From: Castanea sativa
Lineage: Eukaryota; Streptophyta; Magnoliopsida; Fagales; Fagaceae
Length of the DNA: 64,000 nt
Direction: 5' to 3'
Assembly: GCF_040712315.1 (NCBI RefSeq)
Contig: NC_134015.1
Coordinates: 20,771,614 to 20,835,613 of the forward strand
Every line of letters starts with the position of its first letter. Position 1 is the first letter of the stretch. The position numbers and the translations under genes were made by a program. Under the pieces are notes generated by a model. It was not told the origin of the DNA. It saw only the letters and a program-made list of their open reading frames with translations, and made no database searches. This document shows, one piece after another, positions 24,001-37,500 of the stretch.

Positions 24001-27000
24001 CATGCAGCCAAGGAGATCTTCTCCTTTTCTTTTTTTTTTCTTTTTTTTTTTTTTTTTTTTTTCATTTACAACCAATGCCCAAGGTGTTTGTTAAATTCGC
24101 CACAGAAATCTAAGTAAAAAATCTCAAAAAAAACAAGATTGGGTGAACTATCATCGAAAATGCTTTAACATTCAAATTAAAAAAAAAATTTTAAATTGAT
24201 TGGAATTGGATGATCAAGGACAAAACCTTTGCTCCAGTATGTTAAGAATCAGTAGAAGACGATCACAGCTATATTGTTGTTTCATCATCATCATTGGAAA
24301 AGTTATATTTTTTATTACAAGATTTCAAAGTTTAAATTAAAGCAAATTACAAACTTGGTCTATAGCTTGAGAGTTGTTCAATCTATTCAGGGTAAAAATA
24401 AAACACTAGTGGTGAATTAATCTTTCAAAGATTTCCTTCAAAAGGATGAAACAAGATAAAGAAATATAAAGAATTTCATAAAATTAAAGACAAAACTCAG
24501 CTGACCCAGGAACCAAACATTCCTACAACAACAACAACCAATTACATCATCAAGCATACAAAATCTTCAAAACCCCCAAATGAACCACAACCTGCCGCCG
24601 CCGCTAATAACCCAAGCCAAATCCCCAACTTTTAATTTGTCAAACCTCCACATGTGGTTGTTGATGAAAGCCTAGCCACCACTGTCGCCGTAAGTCTCTG
24701 ATGCAACCCACAATAGCAGCCCCACAACCCTATTGAGCCCACTCCCACAACCGTTGGCTCTCTTGAAGGTTTATTCATTCTATTCATTTTAATTTTTTTG
24801 CTTTGTTTGGTTGTTGAGAAAGAAGAGAAGAAAAGTAAATACATGGTGGAATGTTTAATTAAAAATGATGTTTCTGATTTTTTTTTTTTGATAGGTAGAT
24901 AGTGGGGGAGGGGGAGATTGGCTTTGAACACATATATGGGGCACCACAAAAAATGCCATTACCTTTGGGCTATAACTTGAACCCCAAGATGATGTTTGGG
25001 ATTTTGAATTTGGTTTAATTGGGAATAAACTTTAACCCTCTGTTTAAGTTCGAAGGAGTTTCAATCATTTTTAGAATTTGGGGGAACAGTATGGCATTTA
25101 AAGTCTTTTTTCACTATACCTCAGGAATGTCAGTGTAATTTACTTTTGTTTTGTTTTGTTTTTAACTAATCTTCATGAACTACTAAATATGGTGGTTAGA
25201 ATAACACTAGAAGTATCAGCTGATGTTTTAATTCTGTAGTAAACTATTCCAGCTTGCTCAAAATTGGCATAGTTGTTTGCTTATAAACTTTGGCTTAAAT
25301 GGCACTTCCTCCTCCCACAAGAGTGGCTGGAGACTGAGGTTGTGGGTTAAAACTCATTTAATGTGTGTGTTACAATAACTTAACAATTAGATAACAAAAT
25401 TGACCTAGTTTTTTTTATTTACAGATTTTGCAACAAACTGATTACATTTGTTTCTATTATTTAGGCTACTTGTGGCATACCTGAAATTGCCTTTGCAACG
25501 TTTGAGAACATGAAATATGGAGAAGGTTCGCAACAACTTTTTCCTTTTTTTTGTGCTTTTACATGAAGATATTATGCGCTATGAATTTGTTTTTTTTGTT
25601 TTTTTTTATAAAATTTTTATAAATACTGAGTTGTATTGGAAAAATAAGAATTCAACAATTACAAACAATGTATTATAGATGTTCATCACAACTAAGCTCT
25701 AAGTGTACGATATTCAATAAACTCTAATAAGTTTGAGAAAGAGAAGCTTTCTGATGCTGACAAGTATTCTAATATAGTTTTCAAAGAAATGCAATTTCTA
25801 GATCTGTCCTCGGTTCCTCACACACCCTTCAAAGTTTCTTACATTTCTTTCCCTATAGATGCATTGCATCAGGCAATGAGGAGTGGCCTTCCATATCTCA
25901 CTGTTCCGATGTTGCCCAAAACAGCCTTTGCTAATAAGCTAGTAAATCTACATCATCCTTTGAACGTCAAAAAGAGCAAATACCATATCCCACAACTCTC
26001 TACAAGTGATTTAATGTTCCCCATCCCCCTTGCACATACAAAACCAGCTCACTAAAATAATATTATTCTTTCTCAAATTATCTGTTGCTAGGATTTTTTC
26101 CAAAGAAGCAACCTAGAGAAAGAAAAAGCTGCCTTTGTTGAGACTTTAGGCTTCCAAATGCATTTCGAAGGGAACTTTTCAACTTCTGTAGGGGCTAAGG
26201 CTATTATAGGATCTAATCTTGAACCCTCCTGAATAGATGACCTTCAGCACAACGTATCCTCTCCTCTGACTTCAATTCCCAGTCATGGACTGCTTGTGTA
26301 AAATTCTGGGAAGCATGGACACAGCAAATTGGGTGCTGTATCCATGTCGTACGCGACATGGGATACTCCTGGGACACGGCTGTACGCGTGTCTCAGCTAG
26401 GAGTGGCAAAATCTGACATGACCCACAAACCCGACATGACTAACCCGTTTATAAACAGCTCATGGGTTGAGGCTAAACGGGGTCGGGTCATATTTGGGTT
26501 GACATGGCTAACCCATCTAATAAACGGGTCGTGTTCATGTTCAATATGTGAACCCGTCTGACTTGTTTGATCCATTTAGCTTACAAAATTATTAGTTATT
26601 TTGATATTATTGCTTAATCAATAGTTGTTTTTATATGTTTATTACTATATTTATAGTTGTAATTGTATTTTAATTTTAGATATATGGGAATTAATAAAAA
26701 TTATGTAGGTTTGGTATGACCTATTAATCAAATAGATTATGAAATCAGTCATTTGTATTGATCTTCATATGACTTGATAATTAAACGAGTTAAACGTGTT
26801 AGGTCGGGTTGACTTGTTTAATAAACAGGTTGTGTTTGGGTTGAGGATTCCTGACATGCTTACTAAACTGGTTGGGTTCGGGTCAACCCATATAGCTGAA
26901 TACACGTGGCTTGACACGACATGAACCCGACCCGTGAACACGAATTGCCACCCTAGGTCCCAGATGCTCTTTTTTTTTTTTTTTTAATTTAAAAGTTTTA

Positions 27001-30000
27001 TTTTAAATAATTGGGTACGGCCTGGACACAGCTCGGACACTTTTGAGACACGGTCGGGACATGCTTTGTAAAAAAAAATTGACTAACTAACCCAGCCCAT
27101 CGCAGATCTTCTTCTTCTTCTTCTTTGCAGATGTTCTTGTTCTTCTTCATCATAGATCTCTTCTTCTTCGTCTTCGTCTTCTTCTTCTTCTCACACAGGA
27201 GGGACTGAAGGACAGATCCAAATTCATATTCCCCATTTTGCCTTTTTTTGTGACTTTTGTTCGTGCGTGCTTAGGTTAGTGATTTCCCCCTTTTGCCCTT
27301 TTGTTTTGTTTGTGTGTCCTAAGCCAACTTCTTTTTAAAATTTTCTTTTATGAGTTAACTTTTTATTATTCTTTTATTATTATTTAGGTAGACAATAGAC
27401 ACAAGTATATATATATAGGCTAGGCTTTAATATACTTACAAAAGAATTATTAACAATTATTTAAAAACAAATAAAATTTTTGTTATAAAACAAATTTTGT
27501 AAAATTTGAAAAAAAAAAAAAATAATCTACGTATCCCAGCTGACTAGTGTGCTAATTTTTCAAAAATTGCCGTGTCATTGTACCGTATCTGTACTTGTAC
27601 CTGTGTCCGTATCTGTACTTGTACCTGTGTCCGTATCCATGCATATGCTTCCCTGGTAAATTTTTGATTCCTAGTGAATGGATTGTGTGATTGCATATGA
27701 CCACTAGTAGTTCTCTTATTCTGTGCAATACGATGCAACTCAAGGAAAGACTCCTTAATCACCACCCTTGAAGTTGATGAAGGTAGAGATTCCACCTTCC
27801 CTGTATATTTTTCCAAAGGCTAACCCCATACAGTCCATTCGCGGCATTGGTGGACCAACCTCCTCCCATAGAGCCATACTTCAGTTCATTTATTCAGAAT
27901 TAGTTACAGGGCAATTGCTTTGTTTCATAAATGTTTGGGAAGCTTATGCCTTTTTCGGTAGTGCACTATCATTAATGGTAAGATGATTGCCCAGTTGCTA
28001 ACTGACTTTGATAAGATTTTTGCCATGGGATCTGGTGTGATCATTTTAGTGTATGTGCTGCACTAAAGATGTACTTTGGTTATTTTACAATATATATGAA
28101 TTAGTAGTTTTCTAGTTGTTTTTATTCTACTTTACCCCCTTTTTGAATGGATCCACTACAGAAAACCACGTTTTTGATAAGGAACATGAGTTTTGACGTA
28201 AAGGAAACAAGAGAAGAGAAGAGATAGAGGATAAATCCTTGGGGTTGTTCTCTTTTGTTACTTTTCCTGAGATGTTTGATTGCTTTACTTTTAGTGTTTA
28301 ATATTGGTATTCCTGTTGTATACATCCTGTGTACATGGGTGGCACCTCTTTTATGTATTATTAAATGAAATATTTACTTATAGAAAAAAAGGGTAGAGAT
28401 AGAAGAAATTCCTCAACAAATACAATTGAAGAGGAAATAAGGTGGAAAGGGAAACAAAAACTATGTCAAGACAAATCAATGTCACTAGTTAAAATAGTTC
28501 TGGCCAATGCCTTCTTCTGCAAGGAGGTTTCTCCTTTGCATTGGCCTTGTGTGGGTTTAGTGAATGTTCTTGTTTTTTGAGAGTTGCAATGCTTTCTTGT
28601 ATTAGTCCAATTTTTATCAAATTAATTGGACTTATTGTACGTGCAAAAATTGGTCAAGAGGCACCTTGATTTAAACTGTTTGCTACATATTTGATACTTG
28701 TTAATTGAAAAATAAAACTAAATTGTACTCTTATTTTTTGGTTTGCCAAAGGTTTTTAAGCTCTCTTGGTTGACTTTTGCTTCTTTTCACACTGTTTTTC
28801 TTTCCTTTGGTGCTTCATAGTATCCGATTTCTATCTATGTTATTTCCGTTGGAAGTTGGAAATGTTTATGACTTTGAAACTTTACAATATCCATAATTTG
28901 AAACCAATTAGTTTAACAGAATAATATGTAATCCTCTATTTAACCTCCGCAATATTAACTTTATTGATTCAATTGTCAAAATAGACTCCTGATTACATTA
29001 TGTAGGTTTAATTTAGTTAAATGAACTCTCCAGCCTGTTTTCAACTGTTCAAGGTTTGTACTTAATTATCTTTTTTTCCCCCTGGGTGTTAAATACTTGT
29101 AATTATTTTTGCATAACAGATTATATGAAACCTGATACTGAGACTTATAATTGGCTGATCCAAGCGTATACAAGAGCTGAATCTTATGACAGGTACTTCA
29201 GTAGCATATCAGCAATACCAGATTTGGTTTATTTATGAGCAACAATGTTTTGATTCTTCAAAGTATTTAGGGTCAAATCCCTAGCCGAGTGCTTTGACAG
29301 CCCTAATTTTTTGGTAAAACCAAGAAATGAAAACTTAATAATATGTTGCCCTTAAATTTTACTAGCTTTAGTCGAGTAAAAAGGGTCATCTTTAGAAAGG
29401 TTCCCAACGTTATCATTGTCAAAGAAGAAAATGAAATAAAATAAAATAAAATAATTGATCCCTATTTTTGGGGTTAAGTTCCCAAGAACATGGAACTCCT
29501 ACCAATGTGCCAAGTTTCAGTTAATTACTTTGTCACGATCAAGTTTTTTGGATTCCTTTTTTTTTTTTTTGGATCAACAAGTGTATTGGAGTTTCCTCCA
29601 GACTTACTGTTATATACTGATTGTTTTACAATGCCAATTTACTCCATCTTGATCGTGCTCAGGGGCGGACCCACTTAGAAGAGAGCCCCCCAAACTTTTC
29701 TAATATTATAAAATTACACCTAAAATTTCCTAAATTCTTCAAAAAATATATGGTTGGCACCTCCCCCTCCAAACTTCTCAAATATTAGATTTTTACCCTT
29801 GAATTTTTCTAAAATTTTCAAAAGAAATATGGTTAGCCCCCCAAGCTCTTCATATTTCATGTATGACACCATTAAATTGGTTCAATTTTATATTGTTATT
29901 ATTATTTTGGCCCCCCATTAACAAAATTCTAGTTCCGCCCCTGACCGTGCTCATTCCTCAGGGTTCATTCTATTCATTTTATCAATTGCTTTTTCCTCTC

Positions 30001-31486
30001 TAGGATTTTCCAATTTGAATATTCTTAGAGAAAGGTAAATCAGTTGAAGGTCATATAATTTACCACGTTAAACAAATTTCTTCTCTTTTTCCCGTTATCA
30101 ATGGCACAAATACTCAGTGGTTTGCCTACTACCCTTCCCTTGTTGCAGAATCCTCCTTCCTTCCATTTTCTCCCTGAATCCCTTCCAATTTAAAGGGTAG
30201 AAGTATCACTTGGTTAGAAATGTTTTTTCTTTCTTACGTCATATTTGAATTTAGAGGGGGAGAGTTGCTGAATTTATTACATGTACGAATTTACTGGTAA
30301 GCAATAAGTGCTATTGGTTTTGAGCAACGTGGGGCTATCTAACACATAGTTCATGATTTTAAATTGGATTGGACAAAAGTTCATAGATAGGCACAGCATT
30401 TGGCACTGCACAATCCCTTACTGCATAATAGTTTACCCCACCAATTTTGCAGAAGGTCATAGACTGTTACAACAGTCTTGTCTACCAAGAAGAATGCTTG
30501 GTTTTCGTGAATGGATATGAATACAAGTAAATTATAATTGTCAAAAAGTGGACACTAAGACGAATCAAATTACCAGGTGGGTCCCATCTCATTTTTATGT
30601 TGAGTCAAAACTCAGAACTAGTTTTATTTTGTTTTACATATGTAATGGTAATTAAAAGTTGCCATCATAGCAAGTAATTAAGATAAGGCATCATACAAAA
30701 TAATTATGTGACCACTATGAATGTTGTAAATTGTAATTGCCTTTAAGAATATCCTTCCATTAAGAAAAGTAACTTGATAATATCCACAATAAAAATGTTG
30801 ATTGATGATCCTGTTGCAACAATGCTTGGTGCTAGCTGCTGCTAGTTGAAATTACAAGGCCTTTGGAGCACTGCTCTTATTGCTAATACGAAATCAGACA
30901 CTGAGATTCAAGATTAGCAGATGAAAACAATCGTTATTATTGAAGAATGAAAATTCTTAAACAAAGATCTCCACAATCCTTTTACATGAAAGGAAAAAAA
31001 AAAAGAAAAAAGAAAAAAAAAGAGAGTGAGAAAACTACCTGCAAATTATATAATCTTGTTGTATTATCTAATTGACAATTAATGACGTCTATGCATTAGT
31101 TTTGCATGAAAAAGAACAGTTCAGGAGTATTTTCTCTAGAAAGTTATACTTTTCCAAGAAAAAAAAAAAAAAAAATCTCTAGAAAGTTATCTTTATTGGC
31201 TTGCTTTAGTTTCTATGTTTTGAACTTGAAAATTTCAAGTTAATGTATAACATACATTATCTTGTGGTTTCGTTGTAATGTACTTGTAGGGTGCAAGATG
31301 TTGCTGAGTTACTAGGAATGATGGTTGAAGACCACAAGCGTTTGCAGCCTAATGTGAAGACCCATGCGTAAGCAAGCCTCTTTCTATGAATCTTAATCTT
31401 AAGGAAACCTTTTTCAGTTGAAACTTAGGTAAATCATTTATGTGAAATTTATATTATTTTGTATCTTTCCTATCTTAGTGATCATG

Positions 31487-31526
<40 letters not shown>

Positions 31527-34500
31527 TGAGATCATTTAATAAATTTTTATTGTTGTTCTTGTTATTTTTGAAATAGGTTAACTCTTGTTACCTGAGACAT
31601 AAACATTGAGTAGGGTTTTTGTTGCCATTGATTATGTGTCTCTTTGAACAAACTGCAACTGAGTTGTTGCAATAACAGTTAGTCGATGAGCTTTGACTAT
31701 AATAATAGTCAATATCATGCAATTAAAAATGAGTCCATATCTCTTTATATTGGTTATGGATGAGTTTGCTTGCTCCATAAAATTGGTTATTGTTCATTAA
31801 TTAGGTTTAGAATTATTGAGTTCAATAATATAAGTTGTCAAGGTGTTACCCTGATTCTGTTGGTATAACAGTTGACTCTTTTCCATCAATAATCAATGAT
31901 TGACTCTTGGAGTATAGGATTCCTAAATTAATATCTGACTTTCTTTAAATACATCAAATCCTTTCAGGAAGGGATCCTAGTTTCCTTTCCTAGTTCCTTT
32001 TCTAGTAATATCTGTGGGGCATTTTTGAATTCAGATACAAGAATGGTCAAATTATTTGCCTGTGATTAGTGGTCTGTTATTAGAATTGCATGTAACCTGG
32101 TATAGCATGATTGTTCTTTGGTTAGGTGAGAGGTGGCAATGAAGCTTCTCTGTCTACCTTGGACAAAGTAAAAAAAAGTATAAGCAACAAGCACAATGCA
32201 TAGTGTTGTTTATTCAAAGTGATCTTGGAAAGCATAAGCTGTGACTCTAACCTCTGTCATAAAATTCTTGGCAGGAGATGCATATATAGTTTACCTTAAT
32301 TTAAGGTGGTTTCTTCATCTTTCCTGGTGCTCTTGAGACCAAATATGCATTTACACAACTGGTTTTTCTGAAATAATTTTTCTTTGCTCTCTGCCTTTTG
32401 CTACATGGAGCCAAATTTTCTTTTTGTCTGCCTAGAAATACATCAATATAGAACTAAAAGCTGTATGCGTTTTAGATTTTTTGATAATATCTTAAATTCA
32501 ACTCTTGTTCTTTTCTAATTCCAATAATCGGTAGATAACATTATGCATTCATGTTCAGGCTGTTGGTGGAGTGCTTTACCAAGTATTGTGTTGTAAGAGA
32601 AGCTATTCGGCATTTTCGTGCCCTTAAACGCTTTGAAGGCGGAACTAGAGTTTTACATAATGAAGGAAACTTTGGGGATCCATTATCCTTGTATCTTCGG
32701 GCTTTATGTCGAGAAGGTGTGCATATACTATATTATGTTGTAACAGTGATACATATTTCTAATCATTTGATTTCTTCCTTTCTTTCAATACATATTTGCT
32801 AGAGATTTTGAACCATGCAATCTAAAATCGTGCTTGAATAAATTGTAGCCTAAAATTTATGCAATAGTGGTGGCTAGAAGTTATGCCAATCTGCAGTTAA
32901 TTTGTATAAGCTAGGTAGCATGGGAACCAAACTGTCATGCAAGATACTTCTTCAAAGACTTATGCCATTTTGCATTAGTGAGAGTGTCAATGCCTAAAAT
33001 TGTTTGTAGATGTTAAAATAGTGTCTAACTGTCTGTCAAGTCTTTTCTATCATCTCTTACGTGATAGTTGTTAGATCATACATGAAATAAATCAAGTCGA
33101 AAAGTGTTTCATTGCCCTAAGTGGTTGATGGAGGATATAAGCTTTAATGGGCTCTGATACCAATTTTGATGTTGGATCTTTAGAAATTTGACACTATATT
33201 AGGATTCCTATATGACCTTGAAGGATTCTTGAATGAGGTTTATTGTTGAAGGGTTCAAATATGGTTAGGTGAATAAAGATTAGATCTTGAGGGAATTTGA
33301 TGGTTGTTTGGCTTTGAAACAGTAAATTGAACTAGAAACAAATAATATGAAGGCAATTACACCCTTAAAGCTCTATCCCAATTTTATTGACTAAATTGCC
33401 AAATTGTTTCCTAGAAAGTTTAGGACTTCTAAAGAATATTTTCATAGAAAGAATCAGACTCCTAATAAGAAATAAAATTAATTAAGAACTTCTAAACCAA
33501 ATAGAAAAAGAACTCAAAACATAAAATATGACTCATGGGTCTCTTGTGCAGCTCATTCTACAAAATATGGACTAACCTAACAACCCCGGTTTTGGTAAAA
33601 CTTCATGAATATTGAAGCAACAACTTTCTTACGTGCAGCCTGCAATGGAGATTAGGCTTATTAGGATTAAGTTTAGTCTAGGGTTTCTAGTAGTTTCTGT
33701 TAGCCTTGTATGTGCTTGCTTGTGTTTAAACTAAGGATTTATAAGATAGAATTTTTTTTTTGATAAATAACAGAATTATATATTTTTTTTGATAGGTAAC
33801 ATAAAATTTTATTAAGAAAAAATAGCCAACCCGAGTACATTGGCAATGTATAGTGGGGGCATAAATCAAGAACCAAAATTACAATGATCAAGTAAAAAAG
33901 GAGGGAAAAACAAGAAAGATGCAGCAATGCCGCACTTCAAACAAGGAGATTATGTTAGAAAAATGACTTAATCTCTAGCAAAGACCGTTCACATCCCTCA
34001 AACATCTAGCCTTTCGTTCGCTCCAAATACACCACATCAAGCAATGCGGCATAATTCTCCAAAATTCTATATTACGATGTTGTTCGAATTTACCTTGCCA
34101 AGACTCAAACACCTCAATTACATTATGAGGCATAACCCAATGAAGACCAAACAAACAAAACACCAAAGACCACAGCTCAAAAGCTATGGGGAAATGAAAC
34201 AGAAGATGATCCACCGACTCCCTACACCTCTTACACATGTAACACCAGTAAAGAACAATAATATGCCTTTTGCGAAAGTTATCAGTTGTAAGAATCTTAC
34301 CTAAAGAAGCTGACCATGAAAAGAAAGCCACCCTTGGAGGAACCTTCAATTGCCACACCAACCTCCAAGGGAAAGAAAGAGTAGGAGGATTGAAAGAAAG
34401 ATAAAAACCTCTAACCTCAATACTCCTTACTGGCATCCAAATAACCTTATCAGGGCCAACTCCATGCACTTTCGAAGATTAAACAGTGTCCATAAATCTG

Positions 34501-37500
34501 TCAAAAGAATCTTCCTCCCAATCCTGCGGTGAACGACGAAAATGAAGATTCCAATGAATTCTCTCACTAAACCAACACATGACCTCCGCCATTGAAGAGT
34601 CCCTTGCCTTACTAAGATAGTAAAGTTTTGGAAAAGCCTCTTTGAGAGTACAATTCCCACACTACACATGCTTCCAAAACTTCACTCTAATACCATTACC
34701 CACATCATACCGTAGAGAAAATTAACCAGCCGCTTCTAATAAATTTTTAGAGGCTAACACCATACGCACTTGTCACTTTTTTCGTGCACCAACCACCCTA
34801 AACATTCCCTTATTTCGTCTCTATAACCCTCCTCCGTAATGTATCTGTCTCTAAATCATACCTCCATAACCATTTGCCCAACAAGGCAGGGTTAAAACTT
34901 CTCAATTGTCTTATACCTAGCCCCCACACTTGCATTGGCTTACAAACCTTAGCCCATTTCACCAAGTGTAATTTAGCATCCCCACTACTACCACTCCAAA
35001 GAAAATCTCTCTGTAACTTCTCCATGCAATTAGCAACCTTCCCAAGTACAGGAAGAATGGAAAGGAAATAAGTAGGTAAGGAGGAGAGGGTACTTTTAAT
35101 AAGAGTTACCTTACCCCCCTTAGATAAATAAAGCCTCTTCTATCTTGCTAGTCTTTGCTCCATCTTCTCTAATATAGGACTCCAGATTGATAGCTCCTTG
35201 AATTTAGCGCCCAAGGGAAGTCCCAAATATTTCAAAGGAAGGGAAGAATGTCTACAACCCAATAGCCCCACCAACACATCCAGATTATGTATCTCTCCAA
35301 CTGTCAACTGGTACCAATTCTGATTTTCCCAAGTTAATTTCTAAACCTAAAGCTTCCTCAAATCTAGTCAGAATCTCCCTCAGAGTAACTAACTGATTAG
35401 GGTTAGCATTACAAAAAATTAGAGTGTCATTTACAAATAAAAGATGAGACATCCTCATCGAAGTACTAGGGGTAGAACCTATATAGAAACTCGAAAGCTG
35501 TCCAGTAGCTACTGCCACATCCAGCATACGGCTCAAAGCCTCCATGACAACATCAAAGAGCAACAAAGATAGAGGATCTCCTTGCCTAATTCCCCTAGTG
35601 CGTCCAAAAAAATCTGAAGGACTCCCATTAATCAAGATGGAAAATTTAACAATCGAAATGCAACATATAATTTATTTTCTCCACATATCCAAAAACCCAC
35701 AACGCTACAACAAATACATTAAAAAATTTCAATTCACGTGATCGTATGCTTTCTCCACATCCAACTTACACAACACCTTAGGAATCTGTGTCTTCAATCT
35801 ACGATCAAAACATTCAGAAGCAATTAACATAGAAATTAAAATTTTCTTACCTTTCAAAAATGCATTCTGAGAATTTGAAATAGGCCCATGAGCCACCCTT
35901 TGGAACCGATTAGCCAACACCTTCGAAATAAGCTTGTAAATCCTACCAACTAAACTGATAGGTCGAAAATCCTTGATTTCCACAGCATCTACCTTTTTAG
36001 GGGAAAAAAAGAAGTATTAAGACTCTTCTAAAAAACAGCTTGAGTATGGAAGTTCTGAAAGACTACCATAATCTCTTTCTTCAAAACACTCCAACAAGAC
36101 TGGAAGAATGCCATGGAAAACCCATCTGGGCCAGGAGCCTTATCACCATTAAAGCCATTAAGCACCCCTTACACCTCTTCCTCGTCAAACAGCCTATCTA
36201 ACCAAATAGCATTTTCTTTAGAAATTCTAGTTTATTCCACGTCATTAAGGACAGGTCTATTAACCACATTCTCTTACTAAAGCTGCCTATAGAAATGAGA
36301 AATGCACTCTGCTATGTCCTCCGGATCCGAGGACAGTTCTCCATCCACCATAAGCCTATCTATGGAATTTAACCTCCTAGGAGAATTGGCTATATGATGG
36401 AAAAATTTAGTATTCTTGTCTCCTTCTAATACAAAGCACTCTAGATTTCTGCCTCCAACAAATTTCTTCCAAAAGAGAAGTTTTTTCTAGCTCACCTCAG
36501 ATTCTTTCCAAATCCAGCTTTTCCCTGTCCGTTAGTCCACGACTCTCCTCAATAGTTCTCTTGTCCACTAAGATCCCTTCACAACTGTTTCCCCCATTCT
36601 TCTACATTTCCAAACACCTCCACATTCTATTTTTTCAAATCATTTTTTAAAAGCTTTAGTTTGTTTGCCCAAAAAAAACTCGGAGCACATTGAAAATGAT
36701 AAGATTCCCACCAAGAACGCACCCTATCCGCAAAACTGTCATCCTTAAGCCACATGTTCTCAAATTTAAAAGGCCTCTTGCCCTGATGAAAAGAACCACC
36801 GTCTAGGAGAGTCGGAAAGTGATCCAATAATAACCTAGACATTCTTTGCTGGCAAACCATAGGAAACTTATCCTCCCAATCTGCTGAGAACAAAAATGTA
36901 TCCAGCCTAGCCTTCAAAGCGACTTCTCGAGAATTAGACCAAGTAAAAGTTCCTCCTTCCAAGGGGAGATCAATAGACCAAATAACAGAATTATATTAAT
37001 AGAAAATCCAAGTCTACCGGGGGTGTACATAAGATTGAAATTTAGTATGTTTATGTTTCTTTATTGGTTTGACTTACGTGTAGGAGAGATTTTTTTTGCC
37101 AAGCAAATCTATTCAAGTCTATAAACATAGGTAGCGTTAATGTTGGTGAATCTAATCTACTCTTCTTGGTCCATTTTGTAATAATTTCTTCTTTTTAGGA
37201 TTAATGGTTAATAATATGGTTTTATAGCAGAGGGTTTTTTATCCAAAATTTGTCTTTTCTCATTTAAGTTCAAAAACCCATGTGTTCAGGAGTGTCAGAA
37301 TTATTATTGATGATTAAATCTGTCACTTCACATACTTATTTTGTAGGACAAGTGACCTCTCAAGCCAAAGTTTGACACCATATTAGGACTCTCTATTCCA
37401 AATTTTTATGCTTTAAGTAAACCGACAATGTTTATAAAGCACCCCCTACACTAACATGATTATTTGTAATAACAAAAATTAAATGTTAATGATGGAGTTT

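Larger units (their letters stand above)
21657..25464 (+). other. pTAC3 intron 3 (3808 bp), transposon-rich
   Basis: GT at 21657-21658, AG at 25463-25464. It contains two copia LTR copies in opposite orientation (22340-22835 and 23291-23927), a poly-T tract at about 24027-24062, and two SINEs (24874-24988 minus, 25289-25385 plus). No coding sequence of its own was recognised. Confidence 0.85.
26308..27653. mobile_element. Outer terminal-inverted-repeat element, interrupted by another
   Basis: The left end reads GGGAAGCATGGACACAG; the complement of the right end reads GGGAAGCATATGCATGGATACGGACACAGG with a gap. Interior GACACGG/CGGACAC motifs recur on both sides. It is split by the element at 26401-26952. 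No certain target duplication; the superfamily is not assigned. Confidence 0.5.
25526..29119 (+). other. pTAC3 intron 4 (3594 bp), nested repeats
   Basis: GT at 25526-25527, AG at 29118-29119. It holds a pair of nested terminal-inverted-repeat elements (26308-27653 enclosing 26401-26952), a CTT/TCTTCG-rich stretch near 27105-27195, and a 24-bp tandem repeat at 27583-27638. The 88-codon open frame at 25789-26055 has no family I recognise and is probably chance or transposon debris. Confidence 0.75.
33782..36979 (-). mobile_element. 5'-truncated LINE (L1-type) inserted antisense in pTAC3 intron 7
   Basis: A perfect 17-bp target duplication AAATAACAGAATTATAT lies at 33765-33781 and 36980-36996. 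On the minus strand the order is: end of the endonuclease domain ([11 protein letters not shown], near 36950), reverse transcriptase ([20 protein letters not shown] near 35980; RQGDPLS; FVND in place of YADD near 35425), then a zinc-binding region with C-x2-C and H-x4-H-like spacing ([17 protein letters not shown]). The 3' end is an oligo-A tract, seen as T's at 33784-33791. Frameshifts and stops break the frame, so it is inactive. The 5' end is lost inside the endonuclease region, as expected of incomplete target-primed reverse transcription. Confidence 0.92.

Noticed and set aside
24632..24949. 105-codon minus-strand frame in pTAC3 intron 3
   Set aside because: No domain, and its upstream part is the SINE at 24874-24988; likely chance.
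25789..26055. 88-codon plus-strand frame in pTAC3 intron 4
   Set aside because: No recognisable domain or splice context; kept only as intron content.
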